A DNA stretch of 8,066 nucleotides, from assembly GCA_030838025.1 (NCBI GenBank), contig JAUTXM010000170.1, forward strand, positions 1 through 8,066. The letters run 5' to 3'. Positions 1 to 6,019 of the stretch are shown one piece after another (positions within the stretch are counted from its first letter, which is position 1; each line of letters opens with the position of its first letter). The stretch is from Acidimicrobiaceae bacterium (GTDB lineage: Bacteria; Actinomycetota; Acidimicrobiia; Acidimicrobiales; Palsa-688). Made by a program: the position numbers and the translations under genes. The notes below the pieces were generated by a model. That model worked only from the letters and a program-made list of their open reading frames with translations. It made no database searches and was not told where the DNA came from.

Positions 1-342
1 CTCTCGGGGGGCGAGGCGCAGCGGATCAAACTCTCCAGCGAGCTGTCCAAGCGTTCGACCGGCCGGACGGTCTACATCCTCGATGAGCCCACTACCGGTC
101 TGCACTTCGAAGACATCCGCAAGTTGCTCAACGTGCTTTCCCGATTGGTCGACCAGGGCAACACGGTGCTGGTGATCGAGCACAACCTCGACGTCATCAA
201 GTGCGCCGACTACCTGGTGGACCTCGGCCCCGAAGGGGGCGACGGCGGTGGTTCGGTCGTCGTCGAGGGGCCACCGGAGCGCGTCGCCAAGACACCCGAG
301 AGCTATACCGGCCAGTTCCTGGCGCCCCTGTTGGGTCTCTGA
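1..342 (+). CDS. uvrA: UvrA, excinuclease ABC subunit A (C-terminal 113 residues; 5' end outside the window)
   Basis: UvrA is the DNA-damage-sensing ATPase of nucleotide excision repair; it loads UvrB at lesions in the cytoplasm. Only the end of the second ABC ATPase domain is present. The window opens on the ABC signature LSGGEAQRIKLSSEL (visible residues 1-15). It is followed by the Walker B strand and catalytic glutamate in TVYILDEPTTGLH (23-35), and the switch histidine in VLVIEHNLDVIKCADYLVDL (His61). A glycine-rich turn and the usual UvrA tail, ending in a TGA stop, complete it. The frame is open from base 1, so the start lies upstream. This order of motifs with the LDEPTTGLH sequence is specific to UvrA among ABC ATPases. 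Its partner uvrC lies about 1.6 kb downstream on the same strand, separated by the opposing nadA. The end looks intact. Confidence 0.97.
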   Translation, partial: LSGGEAQRIKLSSELSKRSTGRTVYILDEPTTGLHFEDIRKLLNVLSRLVDQGNTVLVIEHNLDVIKCADYLVDLGPEGGDGGGSVVVEGPPERVAKTPESYTGQFLAPLLGL

Positions 343-362
343 CAAAAGAGTCGGGTTTCCCC

Positions 363-391
363 TTGCATCCCTGATCCGGAGGCTCTATACT
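363..391 (+). promoter_or_regulatory. Sigma-70-like promoter facing right, adjoining an SOS box
   Basis: A -10 hexamer TATACT (386-391, five of six to TATAAT) lies exactly 17 bp after TTGCAT (363-368), a half-matching -35. Such an AT-rich -10 is rare in this GC-rich window. The LexA box begins at the last base of the -10, so bound LexA would cover the start region near 398-400. That is the usual geometry of a repressible SOS promoter. Promoter identity is inferred from sequence only. Confidence 0.55.
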
Positions 392-405
392 CGAACATAC
401 GTTCG
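392..405. promoter_or_regulatory. LexA operator (SOS/Cheo box)
   Basis: The 14-bp CGAACATACGTTCG fits the gram-positive/actinobacterial LexA consensus CGAACNNNNGTTCG at every fixed base, including the R-N-R-Y preference of the centre reported for Bacillus. The flanking T at 391 extends the left arm to TCGAAC, as in mycobacteria; the right arm ends GTTCGT. It is 50 bp after the uvrA stop, so it cannot be uvrA's own promoter site. No recognisable SOS gene follows it in either direction. Confidence 0.75.
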
Positions 406-440
406 TACCCCAGCGTAAGGTTTGTGGGGGCGGGCGTCTC

Positions 441-459
441 GCCGGCCGTGAGGGCTGGC
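441..459 (+). other. Hairpin in the leader of the SOS-box transcript
   Basis: A 7-bp stem (441-447 with 453-459, one G-U pair) closes a five-base loop GTGAG. It lies about 40 bases after the predicted transcription start of the SOS-type promoter. No U-tract follows, so it is not a classical intrinsic terminator. It could stabilise a short RNA, or it could be a chance product of the high GC content. Confidence 0.3.
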
Positions 460-586
460 CCAAGTCAGTCGGCGCGACTCGGATGGGGGGCCGGCAAGCG
501 GGCCTTCGTGGCGCCCAACGACCCTCGACACCCCCGACACTCCCGAGACCAAGGATCCAGATCCGAGCGAGTGGGCCGGCCCGAAG

Positions 587-624
587 CCCGCGCATCGACC
601 TGAATCCCGCGCATCGACCTGAAT
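587..624. repeat. 19-bp perfect tandem duplication
   Basis: The unit CCCGCGCATCGACCTGAAT occurs twice without a mismatch, at 587-605 and 606-624, followed by CC of a third start. It ends four bases before the nadA stop codon. It was probably created by replication slippage; no function is evident. Confidence 0.9.
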
Positions 625-628
625 CCGA

Positions 629-1723
629 TCAGGTGATGTCCAGCATCCGTTGCAACGCCACCTTGGCCCAGGTGGCCGTGTCCCCGTCGACCGATATGCG
701 GTTGACGACCTGGCCCGCCACCAGGTGCTCCAGCACCCAGCACAGGTGGGCGGCGTCAATGCGGAACATCGTCGAGCAGGGGCAGATGAGTGGGTCGAGG
801 GAGACGATGCGATGTTCGGGATGCTCGGCGGCCAGCCGTTGCACCAAGTGGATCTCGGTCCCGATGGCGAGCACACTGCCGGCTGGTGCGGCGCCGACCG
901 CGGCGATGATGAAGTCGGTCGAGCCGACCTGGTCCGCCGCCGCCACGACCTCCTGGGAGCACTCGGGGTGGACGATGACCTGACCCGCGGGGTGCTCGGC
1001 ACGAAAGGCGGCGATGTGGGCCGGGCGGAACCGCTGGTGCACCGAGCAGTGCCCCTTCCAGAGCAGGAAGGTGGCTTCCTTCACCCGCCGTTCCTCCAAG
1101 CCGCCCAGTTCGCCTCGGGGATCCCAAACCACCATGTCGTCCCCGGTGTACCCCAGTTGGTGGCCGGTATTGCGGCCCAGATGCTGGTCGGGGAAGAAGA
1201 GCACCTTCTCACCCCGCTCCAGCGCCCAGGTGAGGATGGCCCGGGCATTGGAGGACGTGCACACCGCACCGCCGTTGCGGCCGACGAAGGCCTTGAGGGC
1301 GGCCGAGGAGTTCATGTAGGTGATGGGCACGACTCGCTGGATGTCGGTGACCTCGGCAATGGCTTCCCAGGCCTCCTCGACCGAATCGAGGTCGGCCATG
1401 TCGGCCATCGAGCAACCCGCGTTCAGGTCGGGGAGGATCACCTGCTGGTGGTCGCCCGTCAAGATGTCGGCCGACTCGGCCATGAAGTGGACGCCGCAGA
1501 ACACGACGTACTCGGCGTCTCGGTTGGCTGCCGCCATGCGTGACAACCCGAAACTGTCGCCTCGGGCATCGGCCCAGCGCATCACCTCGTCGCGCTGGTA
1601 GTGGTGGCCCAGGATGACGAGGCGAGAGCCGAGGTGCTGCTTGGCGATCCCGATACGGGACGCCAGCTCATCTGCGGTAGCCGAGGTATAGCCGTCTGGT
1701 AGAGCGGGCTGGAGCCGAATCAT
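629..1723 (-). CDS. nadA: Quinolinate synthase NadA
   Basis: NadA condenses iminoaspartate with dihydroxyacetone phosphate to quinolinate, the precursor of NAD, using an oxygen-sensitive [4Fe-4S] cluster. The 364-residue protein shows the family motifs in order: ILGHHYQRDEV (37-47), CGVHFMAESADIL (76-88), PDLNAGCSMAD (98-108), TYMNSSAALKA (135-145), CTSSNA (155-160), FFPDQHLGRNTG (176-187), GHCSVHQRF (224-232), HPECSQEV (252-259), GTEIHLVQRL (288-297) and CPCSTMFRI (314-322). The likely cluster ligands Cys104, Cys226 and Cys316 are present. Length fits the longer NadA class. The frame stays open far upstream through the antisense strand of uvrC, but the first methionine that starts NadA-like sequence is at 1723, preceded by GGAGGT eight bases away. 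nadB and nadC are not adjacent, so the gene seems to stand alone here. It diverges from uvrC and converges on uvrA. Confidence 0.96.
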   Translation of the reverse strand: MIRLQPALPDGYTSATADELASRIGIAKQHLGSRLVILGHHYQRDEVMRWADARGDSFGLSRMAAANRDAEYVVFCGVHFMAESADILTGDHQQVILPDLNAGCSMADMADLDSVEEAWEAIAEVTDIQRVVPITYMNSSAALKAFVGRNGGAVCTSSNARAILTWALERGEKVLFFPDQHLGRNTGHQLGYTGDDMVVWDPRGELGGLEERRVKEATFLLWKGHCSVHQRFRPAHIAAFRAEHPAGQVIVHPECSQEVVAAADQVGSTDFIIAAVGAAPAGSVLAIGTEIHLVQRLAAEHPEHRIVSLDPLICPCSTMFRIDAAHLCWVLEHLVAGQVVNRISVDGDTATWAKVALQRMLDIT

Positions 1724-1909
1724 GGATGTGCACCTCCGTTGAGGAACACCTCGATATGGCCGGCGGGGACAGCCCGGTCGCCCATCCGCGGGGATGTCGG
1801 CCTCGAGGGTTATGTGACCGGATACCGGGCCGGCAGCGGGAAGTGTACGCCGTCTGACATCCGAGCGTCCCTTCCGGGAACGACGGCCGGTGCGGCAAAC
1901 TCCAAGTAG
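1724..1909. other. Divergent nadA-uvrC intergenic region
   Basis: This 186-bp stretch must hold both promoters, but neither is clear. On the minus strand TACACT (plus-strand 1844-1849) fits TANNNT, without a good -35. Towards uvrC no convincing -10/-35 pair was found. No LexA box is present, so there is no sign that uvrC is SOS-controlled from here. Confidence 0.4.
1732..1737 (-). promoter_or_regulatory. Ribosome binding site of nadA
   Basis: On the minus strand GGAGGT lies eight bases before the ATG at 1723. It fixes that start, since the reading frame continues open for more than 800 bases upstream. Confidence 0.85.
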
Positions 1910-3901
1910 ATGATCGCGCGCCCCCCCGGCACCATTCCCGACGCTCCCGGGTCCTACCAGTTCAAGGACGCCGAGGGGCGCGTCATCTACGTCGGCAAGG
2001 CCAAGTCCCTTCGTTCCCGGGTGGGCAGCTACTTCCAGAACCCCATCAACCTCCAGCCCCGTACTGCCCAGATGGTCGCCTCCGCGGCCTCGGTGGAGTG
2101 GATCCAGGTCCGCAATGACGTCGAAGCCGTGATGCTGGAGTACAGCCTCATCAAACAGCACCGGCCCCGCTTCAACGTCCGGTTGCGCGACGACAAGAGC
2201 TACCCCTTCCTGGCGATCACCGAGACCGACGAGTGGCCCCGGGCAATGGTGAAGCGGGGCACCAAGGACAAGGGGACCCGCTACTTCGGGCCCTATGCCC
2301 ACGCCTATGCCATCCGCGAAACCCTGGACTCGCTGCTGCGCACCTTTCCGATACGGACCTGCAGCGACAACAAGTTCAACGTCCACCAGAAGCAGGGCCG
2401 CCCGTGCCTGCTCTACCACATCGAGAAATGCAGCGGCCCGTGCATCAATGCCATCGAGGCGCAGGAGTACGAGCGCCTGGTGGGCGACCTGATCCAGTTC
2501 CTCGACGGGGACACCGACGCGGTCGTGCACCGCCTCGACGAGGAGATGCGATCGGCGGCCGGGATCCTCGAATACGAACGGGCCGCCCGGCTGCGCGACC
2601 GGTTGGCCTCGGTGCGCAAGGTCATCGAGAAGCAGCAGATGGTGACCGAGCGGGTCGAGGATCTCGATGTGTTCGGCATCGCCGAGGACGAGCTGGAAGC
2701 CGCGGTCCAGGTCTTCTACGTACGCCGGGGCCGGGTCGTCGGGCGCAAGGGCTTCGTGGTGGACAAGGTCGAGGACCTCACGCGCTCACAGCTCGTGGCT
2801 GACATTCTGGAGCAGCACTACCACGAGGCGCCGATGGGCGTTCCTCCCCTGATCGTCGTCCCCGACGCTCCGGAGGAGTGCGACGTGATGGAAGCCTTCC
2901 TGGCCGTGATGCGCTCGGCGGTGGCCGACCGAGGCCGCAACGACGCCGTCGACTCGGACGTCGAATGGTGGGCGGTCACCGGCAAGTACCGGGTCGAGCG
3001 CAGCGTCAACACGGCGGCCCATGCCGGGTCACGGGTCGAGATCCGCGTACCCCAGAGGGGGGACAAGCGGACCTTGCTCGAGATGGTGACGCGAAATGCG
3101 GGGGAGGAGTTCGCCCGCCACCGGCTGCGCCGATCCAGCGATCACAACGCCCGTGCCCGGGCCCTCACTGCGCTCCAGGAGGCACTCGGGTTGCCGGAGG
3201 CGCCGCTGCGGATCGAGTGTTACGACATGAGCCACATCCAGGGCAGCGATTACGTCGGCTCGATGGTGGTGATGGAAGACGGCCTCCCCCGGCCGAGTGA
3301 ATACCGGCGCTTCAAGGTGAAGGGGGTCGGCGGCAACGACGACTACGCCGCCATGGAAGAGGTGCTCACCCGCCGCCTCACGGCCTATTTGGTTGAGCGG
3401 GAGAAGCCGGTCGACGAGCGCCGCCGCCGGTTCGCCTACCCGCCTCAGCTGCTGCTGGTCGACGGCGGCAAGGGCCAGCTGAGCGTGGCCATCCGGGTGG
3501 TCGAGGCGCTGGGCCTGGAAGAGGAGATCCCGGTGGCGTCGCTGGCCAAGCAGTTCGAGGAAGTGTTCGTCCCCGGCCAGGCCGACCCGATCCGGATCAA
3601 TCGGACGTCAGAGGCGCTGTACCTGTTGCAGCGCATCCGGGACGAGGCGCACCGCTTCGCCATCACCTATCACCGCAAGCTTCGGGGCCGGCGCATGACC
3701 GCGTCGATACTGGACGACATTCCGGGACTCGGGCCGGCGCGGCGCAAACGGCTGCTCACCGACCTTGGTGGCCTGAAGGGCATCAAGGCGGCGCCCGTGG
3801 AGTCCCTCCTCGACCTCCCGTGGCTGCCTGACAAGGTCGGCCAAGCGGTCTTCGACCGCATCCACCAACCCACACCGGCCTCTGCAGCAGCCCGTGGCTG
3901 A
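1910..3901 (+). CDS. uvrC: UvrC, excinuclease ABC subunit C
   Basis: UvrC makes the two incisions flanking a lesion after UvrB has been loaded. The 663-residue protein has all the expected parts. The GIY-YIG nuclease domain has GSY (14-16), YVG (27-29), Arg35 and Glu77 for the 3' incision. A cysteine cluster, Cys151, Cys166, Cys174 and Cys178, matches the Fe-S ligands described for UvrC. The UVR UvrB-contact motif is near 209-244. The RNase H-like domain for the 5' incision has CYDMSH (Asp439), LLLVDGGKGQ (Asp518) and EAHRFA (His581). A C-terminal helix-hairpin-helix region around 598-655 includes DDIPGLGPARRKRLL. An in-frame TAG directly precedes the ATG at 1910, so this is the earliest start. 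No good Shine-Dalgarno sequence is seen, which might mean a leaderless message. The last eight bases overlap the next gene. Confidence 0.98.
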   Translation: MIARPPGTIPDAPGSYQFKDAEGRVIYVGKAKSLRSRVGSYFQNPINLQPRTAQMVASAASVEWIQVRNDVEAVMLEYSLIKQHRPRFNVRLRDDKSYPFLAITETDEWPRAMVKRGTKDKGTRYFGPYAHAYAIRETLDSLLRTFPIRTCSDNKFNVHQKQGRPCLLYHIEKCSGPCINAIEAQEYERLVGDLIQFLDGDTDAVVHRLDEEMRSAAGILEYERAARLRDRLASVRKVIEKQQMVTERVEDLDVFGIAEDELEAAVQVFYVRRGRVVGRKGFVVDKVEDLTRSQLVADILEQHYHEAPMGVPPLIVVPDAPEECDVMEAFLAVMRSAVADRGRNDAVDSDVEWWAVTGKYRVERSVNTAAHAGSRVEIRVPQRGDKRTLLEMVTRNAGEEFARHRLRRSSDHNARARALTALQEALGLPEAPLRIECYDMSHIQGSDYVGSMVVMEDGLPRPSEYRRFKVKGVGGNDDYAAMEEVLTRRLTAYLVEREKPVDERRRRFAYPPQLLLVDGGKGQLSVAIRVVEALGLEEEIPVASLAKQFEEVFVPGQADPIRINRTSEALYLLQRIRDEAHRFAITYHRKLRGRRMTASILDDIPGLGPARRKRLLTDLGGLKGIKAAPVESLLDLPWLPDKVGQAVFDRIHQPTPASAAARG

Positions 3902-4853
3902 GTCCGCCCCAACTGCCCGCGACCGCGCCCGGAGCGGCGGCGCCCCAGCACCGACCGGCGACGACGGTGGCCCGACTACGGCCGGCCCCGACTCGTCCGG
4001 CGGCGACGGCGCCCCGACTGCTGGCGGTCCCGCCCCGACTCCCGCCGGCCCAAACGCGACGGCTGGCGGTCCCGCCCCGATTGCCGGCGGCGCTGCGTCC
4101 GACTCGGAGAGCCTGTGGGATGGCTGGGACAGCGAGTTCGTGACGGCGTGGTGGGTGGAGGGCTTCACCGAGGGGGCGGACGCGGAGTATGCCGAGCAGA
4201 TCCTGCCAATGGCGGCCGAGCACCTGGCCGGCGCCACCTCGGTGCTCGACGTCGGCTGCGGCGAGGGCCAGGTCTCGCGCCTGGCCGCGGCGGTTCCCGG
4301 CATCGAGCGTGTCGTCGGTTGCGATCCGACCTCGGCCCAGCTCCGGGTCGCCGCAGCTCGGGGCCTGAACGTGGCGTACGCCCGGGCAGCCGCCGACGCC
4401 CTCCCTTTTCCCCAATCGGCCTTTGACACCGTCGTGGCGTGCCTGGTGTTCGAACACATTGCCGACGTCGACGTCGCCATCGCCGAGGTGGGGCGGGTGC
4501 TGGCGCCGGGCGGGCGGTTTCTGTTCTTCCTGAACCACCCGCTGCTGCAGACGCCGGGCAGCGGTTGGATCGACGACCGCATCCTGGACGAGCAGTACTG
4601 GAGAATCGGGCCCTACCTCACCGAGGACACCACCCTGGAGCAGGTCGACAACGGGGTGTGGATCCCGTTCATCCACCGGCCGCTGTCGCGCTATGTGAAC
4701 GCGCTGGTCGCCGCCGGGCTGCTCATCACCTGCATGGAGGAGCCGGCGCCGCCTCCAGGGTTCCTCGAACGGGCCCACGAGTACGCCGAGGCGGCGACGA
4801 TCCCTCGACTGCTGTTCATCCGAGCCGAGAAAGTCGGCCATACGCCTCGATGA
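3894..4853 (+). CDS. Class I SAM-dependent methyltransferase (Methyltransf_11-like), with a disordered Pro/Ala/Gly-rich N-terminus
   Basis: This is a 319-residue predicted methyltransferase of unknown substrate. Residues 1 to about 70 are low-complexity Ala/Pro/Gly/Thr with an internal 14-residue repeat, probably a disordered extension. The catalytic domain then begins near LWDGWDSEFV. The SAM-binding motif I is VLDVGCGEG (117-125), the acidic residue after strand 2 is Asp144 (GCDPTS), and DALPFPQSAFDTVVACLVFEHI matches motifs II-III of the UbiE/Methyltransf_11 group. APGGRFLFFLNHPLL is the usual post-motif strand. There is no DPPY or NPPY motif, so a DNA N-methyltransferase is unlikely. The GTG start overlaps the uvrC stop by eight bases (GTGGCTGA), which suggests translational coupling and co-transcription. 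No good alternative start lies between the low-complexity segment and the WDGWDSEFV region. The target could be a small molecule or a protein; the sequence does not decide. Confidence 0.85.
   Translation: MAESAPTARDRARSGGAPAPTGDDGGPTTAGPDSSGGDGAPTAGGPAPTPAGPNATAGGPAPIAGGAASDSESLWDGWDSEFVTAWWVEGFTEGADAEYAEQILPMAAEHLAGATSVLDVGCGEGQVSRLAAAVPGIERVVGCDPTSAQLRVAAARGLNVAYARAAADALPFPQSAFDTVVACLVFEHIADVDVAIAEVGRVLAPGGRFLFFLNHPLLQTPGSGWIDDRILDEQYWRIGPYLTEDTTLEQVDNGVWIPFIHRPLSRYVNALVAAGLLITCMEEPAPPPGFLERAHEYAEAATIPRLLFIRAEKVGHTPR
4020..4080 (+). repeat. In-frame direct repeat in the methyltransferase N-terminus
   Basis: The 19-mer GCTGGCGGTCCCGCCCCGA occurs at 4020-4038 and 4062-4080, exactly 42 bp (14 codons) apart, giving AGGPAP twice. 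Keeping a multiple of three suggests expansion within a translated low-complexity segment. Confidence 0.8.
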
Positions 4854-4893
4854 TCTCGTGGCCGACCGAGTCCTGCTCACGCAGCACCTGGCG
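4816..4893 (-). other. In-frame continuation of the DUF559 gene beyond its TAG stop
   Basis: After the TAG, 25 codons stay open to a TGA at 4816-4818 and read RQVLREQDSVGHEIIEAYGR then LSRLG. This looks like the missing final helix of a DUF559 domain. Replacing TAG by TGG would give YNWRQVLREQ, and a Trp at this position is typical of the family. The extension would overlap the 3' end of the methyltransferase by 38 bp, tail to tail. It may be a recent nonsense mutation, stop readthrough, or a sequencing error. Confidence 0.5.
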
Positions 4894-5754
4894 CTAGTTG
4901 TAGACCAGAACGGTCCATCCCTCGCGCTGGAGGCGGTTGCGGCGGATCTCGTCACGCTCCTTGTGCTCCGGGCTGAAATGGAAGGCGTACCCGTCGACCT
5001 CGACCGCCAGCATGATGGCAATCCAGGCCAGATCCAGGCGGTACTGGCCGTCGTCGCCCGCGGTGTACTCGACGGCCGGGAGTTCGAGACCGAGGCCGAT
5101 GACAAGCCGTCGGATGTGGGCTTCAAGGACGCTGGGCGGAGGGGCGCCGACGAAGCCCCGGTCGACCAGATGGCGCCGGAGGGCCCCGACGCCGGCGCGC
5201 CCGGGACGGGCCAGACGATCGATCTCGGCCTCGAGGCCGGCGACGGTGACCAGTCGCCGGGCGACGGCGTTGTCGACGGCCTCGGTGAGATCCTCGGGCA
5301 ACGCGGCGCCCGCCAGATCGACGAGCGTCCGCAGCGGGTTGGTGACGACGAGGCTGTTGCGGTTGGCCGCCTGCGCCACCACGAGGTCCGTCGACCGGTG
5401 ACGGATGAACCCATGCTGGCCGCGGGCGGGGCGCGAGTTGCCGGGAACGGTGAGTTCGGGTGTGGCCGGTGGTTGGCGCAGCAGGCCCCAGACCCAGGCT
5501 GCCGAGCCATGGGAGACCACGGCCCGCCCGGCGGTGGCGAGGTACGCGGCGCGGAGATCCTGGTAGGGGCTGGTCGGGGTGGCGGTGTCGCGGTACACCG
5601 ACCGGTACAGCCGTTCCCATTCGCCTCGTTTGACCTTGGATTTGATGAGAGCCGGCGTCGCTCCCAGCCGCAGCGCCTCGTAGTAGCTGATCACGCCGTG
5701 GTGGGTCTGCAGCCAACGCCGCAGTCTGAGTTCGAGCTCGCGTCGCGCTTCCAC
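4894..5754 (-). CDS. AbiEi-like winged-helix plus DUF559 (Vsr/PD-(D/E)XK-like) protein, probably C-terminally truncated
   Basis: The 286-residue product joins two domains. Residues about 4-55 (LRRWLQTHHGVISYYEALRLG, then KRGEWERLYRSVY) resemble the winged-helix domain of AbiEi-type type IV antitoxins. Residues about 205-286 resemble DUF559, a small domain related to Vsr-type nucleases: RLDLAW (Asp241), AVEVDGYAFH (Glu252, Asp254), then KERDEIRRNRLQREGWTVLVYN. Such fusions are common, often solitary, in actinobacteria; their function is unknown to me, and no AbiEii toxin gene is nearby. The start chosen is the GTG at 5754, with AGGA about six bases upstream; another in-frame GTG at 5790 would add 12 residues. 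The open frame further upstream is repeat DNA and antisense to rapZ. The protein ends at TAG exactly where family members continue with a Trp-containing strand and a last helix. The gene converges on the methyltransferase, 40 bp apart. Confidence 0.75.
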   Translation of the reverse strand: MEARRELELRLRRWLQTHHGVISYYEALRLGATPALIKSKVKRGEWERLYRSVYRDTATPTSPYQDLRAAYLATAGRAVVSHGSAAWVWGLLRQPPATPELTVPGNSRPARGQHGFIRHRSTDLVVAQAANRNSLVVTNPLRTLVDLAGAALPEDLTEAVDNAVARRLVTVAGLEAEIDRLARPGRAGVGALRRHLVDRGFVGAPPPSVLEAHIRRLVIGLGLELPAVEYTAGDDGQYRLDLAWIAIMLAVEVDGYAFHFSPEHKERDEIRRNRLQREGWTVLVYN

Positions 5755-5789
5755 ACCTGTTCCTATGCCGCGACCCGCCAAAGCGATCA

Positions 5790-5877
5790 CGTCTCTGGGC
5801 GACTTGTGGCTCTGTGGGCGCGCTACAGCCCTGGACGACCATAAGGCGCCCTCGAAGCCATGACTCGCCCAGAGACG
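5790..5877. repeat. Perfect 13-bp inverted repeat with a 62-bp spacer
   Basis: CGTCTCTGGGCGA (5790-5802) is matched by its exact reverse complement at 5865-5877. It lies between the DUF559 gene start and rapZ. The left arm begins at the alternative GTG codon of the DUF559 gene. The spacer contains a weak minus-strand -10 candidate, TATGGT (5838-5843). It could form a long-range stem, bind a dimeric regulator poorly (the arms are far apart), or be the ends of a small mobile relic. Confidence 0.7.
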
Positions 5878-5890
5878 CAGCAGGCGCGGC

Positions 5891-5970
5891 GAGCTAAAGG
5901 GAACGCAGCGAGCCCAAGCGAGCTCGAGGGAACGCAGCGAGCCCAAGCGAGCCCAAGCGAGCCCAAGCGA
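5891..5970. repeat. Nested tandem repeats upstream of rapZ (two 29-bp units, then 10-bp units)
   Basis: Two 29-bp units at 5891-5919 and 5920-5948 differ at two bases (AA versus CG at the sixth and seventh positions). The end of the second unit runs into three copies of GCCCAAGCGA (5941-5950, 5951-5960, 5961-5970); another copy sits in the first unit at 5912-5921. Translated in any frame this gives Leu/Ala/Ser/Arg-rich low complexity, so it is best read as non-coding slippage-prone DNA. It ends 49 bp before the rapZ start and so lies in its likely leader or promoter region. Confidence 0.9.
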
Positions 5971-6019
5971 AGACCAGGAAGCCCGCGGATGCTCGAACAG
6001 GAGGCGCCGAGCGGCGAGA

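Larger units (their letters stand above)
343..628. other. Gap between the uvrA and nadA 3' ends: no recognised gene
   Basis: uvrA and nadA converge here. The stretch holds the promoter and LexA box, a hairpin, and a 19-bp tandem duplication. The only short frame with a plausible position is a 59-codon GTG-initiated frame at 424-603, four bases after AAGG and ending in TGA. It would encode a small Arg/Pro/Ser-rich peptide with no motif I recognise. Codon content alone does not separate it from chance in this GC-rich DNA. No U-rich terminator hairpin is visible for uvrA. Confidence 0.5.
5755..6019. other. Repeat-bearing gap between the DUF559 gene and rapZ
   Basis: No gene is supported in these 265 bp. 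It holds the inverted repeat, the tandem repeats and, at 5999-6004, AGGAGG placed 15 bases before the rapZ ATG, farther than usual. The two genes diverge, so promoters for both should be here or inside the repeats, but no good -10/-35 pair was seen for rapZ. Confidence 0.45.

Noticed and set aside
1724..2530. Long open minus-strand extension upstream of nadA (269 codons)
   Set aside because: It is antisense to uvrC, has no NadA-like sequence, and a strong ribosome binding site marks the start at 1723. Open antisense frames are expected in GC-rich coding DNA.
3783..5510. 575-codon minus-strand frame
   Set aside because: It runs antisense to uvrC and the methyltransferase and across the DUF559 gene out of frame; it is low-complexity with no motif.
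3894..5754. Restriction-modification or toxin-antitoxin pair made of the methyltransferase and the AbiEi/DUF559 protein
   Set aside because: The methyltransferase lacks DNA-methylase motifs, the genes converge rather than form an operon, and no AbiEii-like toxin is present.
4858..5844. 328-codon plus-strand frame
   Set aside because: It is the complement of the DUF559 gene; the minus frame has recognisable domain motifs and this one has none.
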